DNA of 64,000 bases from Rotaria macrura (lineage: Eukaryota; Rotifera; Eurotatoria; Philodinida; Philodinidae). Positions 12,241 to 24,100 of this stretch are shown piece by piece. Below the pieces are notes generated by a model. It searched no databases and was not told the origin of the DNA. It was given only the letters and a program-made list of their open reading frames with translations. A program made the translations under genes and the position numbers. The stretch covers positions 17,188 through 81,187 of the forward strand of contig OENT01000728.1 in assembly GCA_900239685.1 (NCBI GenBank). Reading direction: 5' to 3'. Position 1 is the stretch's first letter. Each line of letters opens with the position of its first letter.

Positions 12241-12986
12241 TCTTCTCGCGAGTTTGATCGGATAAAATTTTGGTTCTTATCTAAACCAACAATCACAATC
12301 ACATATTAGGAATGCATCAATTTGATCTAACATCAGAATTGTTGCTATTATGCAATTATTGCATCGAAAACAAAAGATACAACCCTTGAATGAATGGTAG
12401 TACATGAACGAGAATAAAAGTCAATAAGGTTTCATGTAATAAGAGGTCCTTGACTTATAATCAACTCTCAATAGTTGGACTTCGAAACATGACTACGTGT
12501 AATCATTGACATTTTACATGTGATATAAAAATGTCAGCACATGTGAGTATCGAACAAAATATTGTTTATTACATGTCTCTGTTTTCAGCAGTAAACCATA
12601 CGAAGAAAACATGAATAATGACTGATAGAGATTTATCTACTCTGCAATAAAAGAAACGATATGATCGTGTCTATAGGTTGATGTCTGTGCTCGTTTATTT
12701 TTGCACATTTCGCATTCAAGAAAAACACGAATATCTTTTGCTGTGAGCAATGATAGAAAATCAAATCATAGGGATTGATATTGTTGAAAAACAAAAATCA
12801 TTCTAAAAACGAAACATATGTTTTACTTCTCATGATTTTATCATTTTTGTTATTGTACTGATAAATATTTACCAATCTAAAACATCTGTAACACAAAATC
12901 AGAATTTTATTCTATTTTTGTCTGTTTGTTTTTGCTTGCTTAAAATTCAATAAAGAAAAAGTGAAGACAGTTGAACTGATAAACAC

Positions 12987-13012
12987 ACGCACACACACAC
13001 ACACACACACAC
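12987..13012. repeat. CA microsatellite
   Basis: An uninterrupted CACACA tract downstream of ORMDL, probably in its 3' flank. Confidence 0.8.
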
Positions 13013-13517
13013 TTTCATTCTGTCTAAAAACAAAACGGATTTAAAATAAAGAACGGGATCTTTTTTTTATAAGTCTATAATAAAAGATCCATAGAAATAA
13101 AATTGAATCAAAGAAATATTCTTCTTTTATGAATATATGAAACGAAAAACAAACAAATGAATAGATTTGTAATTGAATGTGTTGTGTTTTTTCCTTCTTA
13201 CTATCAATAATTAGTAACAAGTTTCAATATCAATGATATTAAAACCGATACTTATCGACAGAATAAATTTCATATCATATCAACAATTATAAATTTGATG
13301 ATAGAAACATAGTCATTCATTCATTTGTTTGTTTTCCTTTGATAAAGAGATATTCTCTTTCATTCATGCTTGTCTCTACTATGGACCTTTCTCGAAAATA
13401 AAAACAAATACACTAGAAAATATGCACACAACAATTACATGGAAATGAAGACTTGTCCGTATCTTGTTGTTGTTGTTGCTGTTTTTTAAAAAATCTTGAT
13501 TTTTATTTTTTTTTGTG

Positions 13518-14103
13518 TTAATAACGATTTATATCAAATAAACGTACACCGAAAAATATGGGAAATTTCGGTACAACGGCAAGAAGCATTGTAGCCAAAT
13601 TGATTATAAAATGTGTCTTGTCATATTTTGTATAAAAGCTTGCAATGAAGAATCTTATCAATATGAAATATAATCAATACGATGACAAAGAAAAATATGT
13701 TAAAAGGAAAAACTTACAAAACAATAGGAAGAATTTGAAGAAATTTTCTTGTACCCGTCCATTGAACACCATTATCAATTTGTTCCCAAAATGTATATCG
13801 ACGAGCTAAACCTTGATCACTTGTTTCCCATGGAGCACCTTTAATTAAATGAAATAAATAGTAACTACCCTAGAAACAAAAAAAAATATACATATGAAAT
13901 GAATACGAGAAACATTTAATTCAACATACAATATTATGAATTGTTGTTGTTAAAGTCCATGCAGCCGATGTTGTTATATAAGGAATACTGAGTAAAATAA
14001 AGTGGAGAACAAAAACAAGTATGATATAGGTAAGCCAAACGCCACGACTATTTAGCCACGAACTATTTGGATTTCCTTCGCCTTGTGCAATGCCAACGTT
14101 CAT
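13518..14103 (-). CDS. ORMDL: ORMDL family regulator of serine palmitoyltransferase
   Basis: Three exons on the minus strand: 14103-13930, 13869-13718 and 13653-13518. Introns of 60 and 64 bp use GTATGT...CTAG (phase 0) and GTAAGT...ATAAG (phase 2). The product is 153 residues, exactly the usual family length. Conserved blocks are '[20 protein letters not shown]', '[11 protein letters not shown]', '[12 protein letters not shown]', '[20 protein letters not shown]', '[15 protein letters not shown]', 'VVPKFP' and '[11 protein letters not shown]' at the C-terminus. ORMDL proteins are ER membrane proteins that bind serine palmitoyltransferase and hold back sphingolipid synthesis when ceramide is high. 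Four hydrophobic stretches match the known topology. No damage is seen, so this looks like an intact housekeeping gene. Confidence 0.96.
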
Positions 14104-16508
14104 AATTTTATTGATCGATACTATAATAAAAGATCTATTATATAAACAGAGTAGAATTCAATTAAATCAATAATTAAGAGTGATCACAACGATTGAAATA
14201 TCTCAACTTTGATTACACTGAATTTTTCATGATAGAGATCGGTCATGAAGTTTATGTTTCTTTTTGTCTTTTATATCAATAGCATAGACAAATATGGCTT
14301 TTAAAGTATTGTTATTGACATCATCAACAAGAATATATAACGTTTTATCGAATATGAAAAATACATACACATATGAAACTACTTAGAGATAATATTCAGT
14401 TATCACATAAGAACTATAACTAAAGATAATTAAAATAAGTATTTTTTTGTTTTTCATGATTGTACATATTATATTCGAAGAGAAAATTTTCAATTCTTCA
14501 TTCATATAAAATGTTTGAGAATTTAATATATGACAAATCGATCGTTAGAGAAAAAATCTAAAAACAATCTATACCCATCTTGTTTTAAATGACTACAAAA
14601 TTGGTATATCTATCGTGTCGTAGATAAACAGTTTGATTATGTATGTGTTTTTCTTATTTGAAAGACAAAAAACGATTCATTGTCGTAGCCAATGCTGATA
14701 CTTCAAAACCTTCGTATTTGTCTATATTATCCATATGAAACAAAAAAAAAATTTGAATCAGACCTCGATCAGGAACAAGATAAATCAATCCATTTGATTA
14801 AACCCAAGTTGAGATATTTCAATTCTTTCCTCATGTACAGTTATTTAGTATTCATTCTGTAGATCTAGAGCAAACAAACAAGAATCGATTTTTTGTCTCG
14901 TTTTTCTTTTCTACTGATGACGTGTCTTTCATTTGCAGTAAGTAAAATCAATATACGTATGAACGAACGACTAAAGAGTAGTAGTACTATTAGGTAACTA
15001 TAGCTATGTCTTGAAAGTAAAATCAATTATGATGACCTTGAAACATTGACTAATAGGATTCAATTTAAAAAAATATTTATTTAGTAAAATGGAGAATTCC
15101 TGTAACTAGAAAGAAGCGAATAGTAATGAGAAGAAAAACAGACACTGATTCACACATTCCTTAATTTATTTATCATTGGTTATTAACCTAATTATTTGAC
15201 AGAGCTAGAGGGCGCCCATCTACGTCATTCGTAGGATGTGTGTCATCAAACCATTCGATATGGATTTTTATGAATGATGTGTAATGAAAATTGTACAAAA
15301 TATCCGTGATAATCTATCGAAATACCGATTCATCAACTAGTACAGGTTGATTCATATGTAGCAACGTACATTAGGTGTCTTTCTATTCAAAAAACAGAAT
15401 AATACAGAATTCAAGTCGATTGTACAGATATATATATATTAGTGAATGAGTTTAGATGATCTGTATTTGCGGGGTATCGACTTTATTTTGATTATTGAGT
15501 TTTTGAATTCGATAGTAACGAGTCGAGCGGCATACAGTAGAAAGAAAAAACCATAAACCACAGTAGATAGCCAATGAAAAATGGGTGGGCGCTATCTGAC
15601 ACATACAAAAAAAAATAAGTATATATATGGTTTCTTTCTTTCAAGTGTTGGAGATTTCAGGAAAATGCAAAAAATCATGATAGTCTTCTATGATAAAACA
15701 AGAAACACATATATTCTACTTACATACAGAAACAACATTTGCATATACAACACTTAGCGACACACTATTTCGAGTTCGTTATAGAATTTAAATCTAATTT
15801 CATGCACACATTACAAAAAAAAAATGACGAAATATACTTTCAAACTTACAAGTAAAGTTTCGAATGATTGGGAAAGCTTTTTATTAAAGTTAACTTCACT
15901 TTTGTCTGACGCTAGACATAATGATCAAATTAATTCGATCATAAGATTATTGATAGTTTCTGTGCATATTATACTTAGGTTTCCACGTTGATGAGAAATC
16001 CTAACGAAACATATAGGAAAATGAATGAAAACAAAACCACCCTTCACGATTTCAACCTAGAGGTATTTCTCTTTGCTTGATGTCGGGTCAAATGGAAAAA
16101 ACAACGCGACACATGTAAAACTATGCTAAATATGTATATCTATCGATCTAATTAATGCATGAATGAATCAGCAAATGACTAATAAACTATTCAAGTTCAT
16201 GTTCTATTGTGTTCAATATCCTATTCTTAAAATTTAATTATATATAATATCCGTTGATCACAGAAACCAACGAACTCAAATTCGTACTCTCATACTTGTT
16301 AGTATGGAAATCCTTTAGATTTCATTCTTATTAAACTTATAGATAATGATTTGTAAATTGAAAGAAATGCAAAGTATTCTAATTTGTCTTAGTTAAAATA
16401 TTTCAATATATTACGTATGTAGAAGACGTGCGTATTTGATATGTTATTAGTTAAGAAGAAATTGATTCGGTTGTCATTACAGAAAGAAAAAAAAAGTTAA
16501 GTGTACAT
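14104..16508. other. Intergenic between ORMDL and the Ly6-type gene
   Basis: About 2.4 kb of AT-rich sequence upstream of ORMDL, with no open frame of coding character on either strand and no RNA gene recognised. The proximal part presumably holds the ORMDL promoter, but no element can be singled out. Confidence 0.4.
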
Positions 16509-17219
16509 TCACAAATTTATCTTTGTTTGATTACGATTGCGAGTCCGTTTACGCGTACGATTACGATAGTTAAGTACTATCGAATTACATAATTTATTAT
16601 TACAACTACGTCCACAGGTGACATCAACATTTGGTAATTTGCAATCTTGAGGGAATTTCAGATGTTCACATATTGGTTGGTAACAAACAGCTAGAAAAAC
16701 ACAATGTTCATTAATGCAACAATTGATTAGACGGCAAACATACTAGTTAATAAAGCTGTGGCTTCAATATTACAACTAAAATTAGAATAGTCATATGAAT
16801 AATTATGACTTGAAAAATAAATACGAAACGAACTAGGGCGCATCACAAAAGACCCAAATTGAATTTCCTTGAAGTACGAAAAGATTTCTTCCTTGCGGTT
16901 TCATAAAACCATGTTCCCATGAACAACCACGATAAATAGTAAATTCATCATCACGATTGAGACGTGTATAACATTGTCCATTACATGGTGTACTATCAAT
17001 TTTTAATGCAGTAGAAACATTGACTGTACACAATGGATTTCTTGAATTACATTGATAACAATATCTTGTTGCAGCTGAAACTAAATTTATAATTTGTTAA
17101 ATCGAGAGTTCATCTTCATTCACATAGGGCTTACTCTCATTGATTAATATCGATAGCAAGACTACGAAGAAAATCAAGAATAATTGAACAAACGTTTGTA
17201 TTATTGTTATTCGTGCCAT
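16509..17219 (-). CDS. Secreted Ly6/three-finger-like protein
   Basis: Modelled as exons 17219-17135, about 17074-16847 and 16690-16509, about 164 residues. Exon 1 encodes a signal peptide ('MARITIIQTFVQLFLIFF...'). Exon 2 begins after TTTCAG with 'RYCYQCNSRNPLC', the N-terminal CxxC pattern of Ly6/uPAR domains, followed by 'PCNGQCYTRL' and 'YRGCSW'. Exon 3 begins after CTAG and ends its Cys-rich part with 'VTCGRSCNNKLCNS', matching the family's closing C...CN motif, then an Arg-rich tail ('NRTRKRTRNRN') with no clear GPI signal. Exon 1-2 splicing (GTAAGC, phase 1) is good. The exon 2 donor is weak (GTGATG at 16846), and without splicing the frame stops at 16833. Members of this fold are secreted or membrane-linked modulators of receptors; the partner here is unknown. 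Confidence 0.6.
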
Positions 17220-18130
17220 TTGCTAAAATAAGAAAATGATTATTGAATGACGAATGAAATAAAATGCTTAGACGTTTATTCAACCCTGAGACTTAAATAT
17301 TTCACTAGTCAACGCCTACGTTTTAAATATTTGTTCATAGAAAGAAATGAAGACGAAAAAAGAAAAGGCAGTACGATCACGTACGTATTATCTCGTGTGT
17401 GAAACTTGAAACTTCTTTGGTCGACAACACCATCTTATTATAAGAATAATGACCTCCAACAGCCAGTATGTCTATATTTTTTTCAAGAAATGTCGAAAAC
17501 TATTCCATTGGTTTCATATTGCATCTTGCAAATAAAACCTCAAGGAAATTTATTTTTTTCAATCATCATCATCATCGTCGTTGCATGATGGGTACATAAG
17601 AGAAAATGATTTGTACAACATACAATTTATTTATGAATATTCACAATATGACCTTCTCGACGATGATTTTCTGAATATATAGATCATTGTTCTTATTAGA
17701 CGATATTGACCTATCAATTAATCAAGTTTTTCGTTCAATCATCTCCTTCATAGTTTGTCCGTATAAAGCATAAAAATTGTTAACAGTTGTTTTTATTATT
17801 TTATCATCTGCCATCACAAATGCAAGAAAGTTTGCCTCTAGTACAATATGCTGTCGGATTCCGTATGGTACTTGTTTATACACAATAGAATCAATGCTAC
17901 CACCTACTATTATCAGCTAGATCACGATACTAACAACAAATGAGAAAAGGTCAATAGAATTCGTTAAGGTGCATATATATTCATGATGATCATATCAAGT
18001 GAATGCTATGCCTTATATATTGGGAGAAAAGAAATCGATAATAATGATGGTAAAATGTTGAGAATAGGAAACGTCGATCATTTGATTGTGTGAGAGAATA
18101 TAAGATAGACAGAGTAAAAGATCAAGAAAT
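17220..18130. other. Divergent intergenic region between Ly6-type gene and Musashi
   Basis: About 900 bp separating two divergently transcribed genes, so it probably carries both promoters. No convincing open frame and no recognisable RNA gene. Confidence 0.4.
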
Positions 18131-21100
18131 ATGTCGGTATTAGAATCAATGACAACATCAGAATCAATGGCTATGTCTGTTGGATATTCAATAGATGACA
18201 TGGAAAGGTAACAGTTTCGTTATTTGGTTTTCAATTTACTAAAGTAGAAGAAACAAAACCTAAGTCATAAGAAACCATAGTTGAATGACATCTAGTATTA
18301 ATCGTCAGTACTAAAGAATGAGAAGGAAAATTTTCATTCCAATAAAATACAATAATAAAATTCATCATCGATAAAGATCATAGTAACAATTTATAGATAA
18401 ATTGTCAAGAGGCATATAGAATCGTCTTATGTTATGCATTGAAATTGAATAAGAGTGGTGTCATGACGACATGTGGGTAAATTATGGAATAGGCTTTCTC
18501 TCGTCGCTTGATTTTGATTGATCCTTTTCGTTTATGTTGTTGTATTTTGATGTTATAAATTATTTTGAAAAGATATTTTTAATATTTCACCGAAGAGTAC
18601 TACTACTACTCTTTATTAAACATATACATATTTTTTCTATGATAGAAAAATTCTTCATTAATTTAGAATATTATTTTTCTGACTCGTGTTCGTTATATTG
18701 TGTATGTTTTATTTTTTTTTACTAATTTACCGTATATTTTCCATTGAATTAGACACCTAGAAGTTAATATATGTAAAAAAAAAAATTTGATCTAATCACA
18801 ATCACATCGGCCTTTATTTTTTCTTTCATATTATTGTCGTACGACAGATGACGATAGCAAAAGAAATGATTAATTGGTCTTGTGTTAGTACAGTATGGTG
18901 TCGATTGGATTGATGTTAGAAAAGGAGGAGGAAAAATAACAAGAAGTTCTTGGTGTTATCGATCTTCGTCAAGTCTTTCGTTTTTTTCTCCTCTTAGCAT
19001 GCACTTCTTTCTCTCCCCCTCGTTCGCTCTCGTTTTACCAATTCTTCATCGGTACCCTCAAGAGAAACAAACAAAAAACAACAACAACAAAAATAGACTA
19101 GAAGTAATCAGAAAAGAATTGAAGACATGTTGAATTCATTGAAATAAAAAATCATTTGAATAGATGACATTGTGTCAATCGTCTAGGTAATAAAAAGAAA
19201 AAAAAAGAGAAAGGATCATATCGACAATCACAATGACGATTTGTCAAGCGCAACCAATGTAAACGATAAAAAGGAGAGAAAAAAGTCGTCTTTTTTACTC
19301 TCTGTTCTTCTTTTCTCGTCCTTTTTCTTGCCTCGCGTGTTTGTATTTGTGTATAACTTTGTGTGTGTTGTTTTCTTCATTCTCTTCGGTTGTACGTCTG
19401 TTTTGTGTACTTTTTCATAGTGAAAAGAGAATGCCATAGTGCACGTTCTCATCGGCTTTATACTACAGAACAGATACATCTTCTCTTTCTCTCTCTCTCT
19501 CTCTCATTTTCTTTCTCCTTCGTTCTCTATCTATTCTCAATCGTCATTTTGTAGAACATAGTATAGAATGAAAGATTGTGTAACACCGGCACCACCTCCG
19601 CCTCAATATCCCTATTATTCGCCAACATATACCCATCATCAATACAGATCGCCAGCATGGCATCATGCACTCTCATCTCCGTCTCATCATTATGATCTAC
19701 CGGTATTATCCAGATCACCATATCGTTATACACCTACAACACATTATTATCCTTCACATATAAATGGTAGATCTCCTCAATATCAATCGAATAGGTAAGA
19801 ACTAGAACAGAACTCTATGATATAATCTGCATTCAATTATGACATTTTAAATTGTTGGTGTTGTTGTTACTTATACTTCTGATGGTGTAATCTTTGAAGA
19901 ACACATGGTTGTGTAGGCGGATTTGTGAGAAGAAGATATATGTTGATGATTGTAATTGTTCTGTATACAGTACTCTCTTACTCTATGGCAATATATCCAC
20001 CATTTGCGTCTAACATGTCAGCAACTTATACACATAGATTAAATGCAAAATGTGTTAGCCTGTGTTATATTGATCTAGAAGAAGCAATAAGGCCAAACAT
20101 TAATCTAATGATTGAGATTACCAAGGATGTTCCATCAGAAGGTCATCGTAAAGAGAAAGAAAACTGAACTTAAATATAATATTCAAATTGAAATCAGTCT
20201 AAAAGTGTATACTTAGGATGAGGTCATCGAATAAATTTGTACGTACATGCGCGCGCTTGTTCATTAATATTTATTTTATGACTTAATTTTCTTTTTATTA
20301 TTTTAAAACTCAATCAATGTGTATTTTACAATCGGAAATCTTGTTGATTTCTTTCGATAGTAGTTCAAAGTCTGATTTCATCATTAAAATTATAAGTGAA
20401 TTGTAAACAAGAGAACCTTGAATAATTTATTAAGAAAATAAGAATGAAAATAAAAAAAGAAACTGAAGATATGAAAATAGCAATGTCTCGACATATGATC
20501 ACAATAGATTCGGTCATGAATAGTCACTTAAGGAAAATTTATTTCCTTTCCTACTATCAGAATGTCGAATATCTGTTCTATGATCATGGGAATGTACCGT
20601 CTGACCAGTTTAGGCAGTTTTTTTTCTTAGTATAGATCTGGTTTTTTTTTTTTACTGTGTCAGATCTATTTATTACGCTAAATATTAGCATTAAGGAATA
20701 ATTATATTGATAAGAAGAACTTTTCCTGCATGTCTCTTTTTTGCTAAAGTGATAATCCGAATCTGACTTATGTCAATAGAAAACGAAAGGAAATGTGTTG
20801 ATAGATAAGAACAGATAAAAATTAAGATGCGTGACTTTTATTTGTTTTTTAATTTATTTAGTCAAATTCAATATGTTGAAGACGATGAAGATGCACGATC
20901 GGATGATGGTGATGAATCGGATTCACCAAAACCATTTGATAAGTAATAATTTTGATTTATATCAATAAGAAGAAAAAAAAAAGAACAACATAACATTGAT
21001 ATATTACATCATTTAGAAAGATGTTTATCGGTGGATTATCATGGCAAACAACACCAGGTAAAGCAAATATATTTAGATTGATATTTTCATTTGAACGATG

Positions 21101-24100
21101 ATGACTCATCGAAAAGTTTACATGAATTCACGTATTCAAGAATCTCAAAAGAAAACTTTCTACTAATAGGAAATTCTGTGACGAACATATTTTTCAACAC
21201 AAACAAGTTCTTACCGAGGGAATACATTTAGAGACTGACAAGGTTATTCTATAAAGAAAAAAAGAATCTAACTATTCAAGGTCATCAGTTCTAATTTCCG
21301 TATATATATATATTTTTTTTTCATATGTAATTCAAAGATTCTAAATCGATAAAAAAAAAAGAAACACCAAGAAATTCTATAACGCCTTTGAGATTAAGTC
21401 TTTTTCTTTTGTTTATCTCATTAAGAAAATTTGAAAAATTATTTTACACAATTCGGTGAAGTATTAGAATGTATGATTATGAAAGATGCAATCACGAAAC
21501 GATCAAGGTAAACATATCTTATTTGTTTATTTATTTATTTATTTGAATCATATTTCAGAGGTTTCGGTTTTATTACATTCAAAGAAGCGAATTCGGTTGA
21601 TAACGTTCTAGCTAAAGAACTTCATTTGCTGGATGAAAAACAGGTATATATATAAATTATATTCTTTACACATCCGTTTGATAATGATCACTTGATGAAC
21701 TCATCGTCTTAGTCATTATTTTATTATCAACTAAACTTGATAATGAATGTTTAAACATTGAACGTGTTAGAGGTAATGATAAATTTGACGATGTTTTCAT
21801 CGGTGATGTTCTTCGTATTGATTTACTTGTGTAAACAAGTGAACCAATAAAGAAAATAAGAAATAATCCAAGACTAATTAACGCCAATACACAGTAATGT
21901 ATAAAATGATGTTGAAATATTTCCGAACGATTATGATATGAATTACTTGCGAAAATGAAAAAAACTGTTGTTGTTAAACATGCCAATAATGTAAATAGAA
22001 TAAACATAAATGCAAAGCGAGCATTGTCACTACGAATGGAAATTTCATCCCTCCAAAGACGTGAAGATCGTCTTGACATATGATAATATCAATAATTAAT
22101 ATGTATCAATGAGTTTTGTTTAACAACTAAATAAGATCACGTAATTAAAAATACACGAAAAGAGAGACAAAATAACTATCTAATATAGTAAAAAAAAGAA
22201 AATAGAAACTCTATTTTCTTTTGCTTTTATTTTCCTATTGCCTTTATCATACCGCCCCATTATTAATTTTCAAAAGGACATTGAACTTCTGGTCTAGACA
22301 AGCATGTCTCTGTTAATACTCGATGTGCACACCTTATCACTTACGTTGGCGTTGAACAATAGACCTGACGAATCTTCTCGTCGTAGATAGATCTGTTTTT
22401 ATTTCAATAAGATGAGAAAGAAAAAAATAACGTTTACAAAAGAGTCGATGCAAATAACAGTGGGCCCCCCCTTTCTTTTTTTGTTTTGCTGTGCCGCTAA
22501 TCCTAAGTCAATGCAATAAAAGAGCCAATAATTGAGATATATATATATATAGTTATTTATTTGAGCAAGATAATCATGTAGAGACAGTAAGGAAATCTGT
22601 TTGATGAATTCGATCCAATAACAGAAAGCCATAGAACTTGACGTCCAACACAAACACAAAAACAACGGAATGCAGACAATAAAATTGACGTAAAACAAAA
22701 AAGTTTTACGAAGCTCCATGTTCCATACGTTACCAACATGACATGATCTGTACGACGTTGTATTTACGCATTTCTTTATCTTGTCTTTTCCATCACACAG
22801 ATGTTCCCATAGAATTAACTTAACTCAATATTAACATTTAATACATATCAGTTCATTTTGAAGTTTAATTGCTTGGAAATAAAACAAATATAATGCCCTG
22901 TTATTATGTTTTAAAAATTGTAATACATAAATAGGCATATTTTGTTGTTAATTGTTATTATTATTGAAGACAAGAAAAAAAAAAGAGAGAGTCATTTTTC
23001 GTTGCCCTAAAGCTATCCATAAATATATATGTATATATGCTTTTCACACATGTGAACTCAACGAATGGATGTCATTCATTTCTTGTAGTGATATCATCAA
23101 AAAACAAACAATAATCAATTGATCAATTATCTTCTATCTAAAGAAAGAGATTAGGAAAATAAATAAATAAATATACATGTAGATATATATATATATTTCT
23201 ATCGTCTTGTTTCCACATGATTAACTTTGAGAAAAAACATTCATTCGAATTCTATAATATCCTATTTAAAGCTGATTTTTAAGTTATTTATCTGACATAT
23301 TGTATAAATGACATATGATTGCACGTTTAGCTTTCATATTTAGATTGATCCCAAGCCGGCCTATCCTCGACAAAAACATCCTAAAGTAAGTGATCATTAA
23401 AGTCTCTTTTCCTTCGTTATATAGTCAATGCATGTACGCAGAATTATGACAGTTGTTATGCTCATTGCATGTTAGTCTCGTTGTTAGACGAGTAAGAAAA
23501 TACGCGACTATTATTCATAGGAATTGATCCTATAGGCTACTAAAGAAATGACAGCAATAGTAGATCATTTGCGATAGCGTGCATGTGCATCCGGTCCCTT
23601 TCTCTCTTTCTCGGATGTTCACAAGATGATGACTAAAGGACATTCAACTTTGCATGAGCTAAGAGAGGGGGAGAGAGAGAGAGCGAGTATGTGTATGTGT
23701 GTGCAAGTAAGTTAAAGAAGAAAAGAGAAAATTGAAGGGAAAAAAAAAAGAGAAAACAAACATAGTCGTCTTCATCATCGTTTTCCGTTGTAATACATCT
23801 AGGAAAAAAAAAAAAGATCTTTAAATGTAATCAACAAAAAGAGCGAGGACGAGAAAAAGAAGAAGAAAAAAACGGCATTCACTTCGTTCTACGCATGATT
23901 ATTCTTTATCGATGACAACGAGATAGAAAGAATTGATGGCTAACAAAGATACAGTCAAGATCTAACTATCTATTCTCAAGTGACGAAATCCGTTTGATTT
24001 ATTTTGCTTTCTTACATTTAACACTATTCTTTTCAATCTGACTAATCGTCATTTCGCATATCTATCTCATACGATGAACAACGGAAACAATCGTACATTA

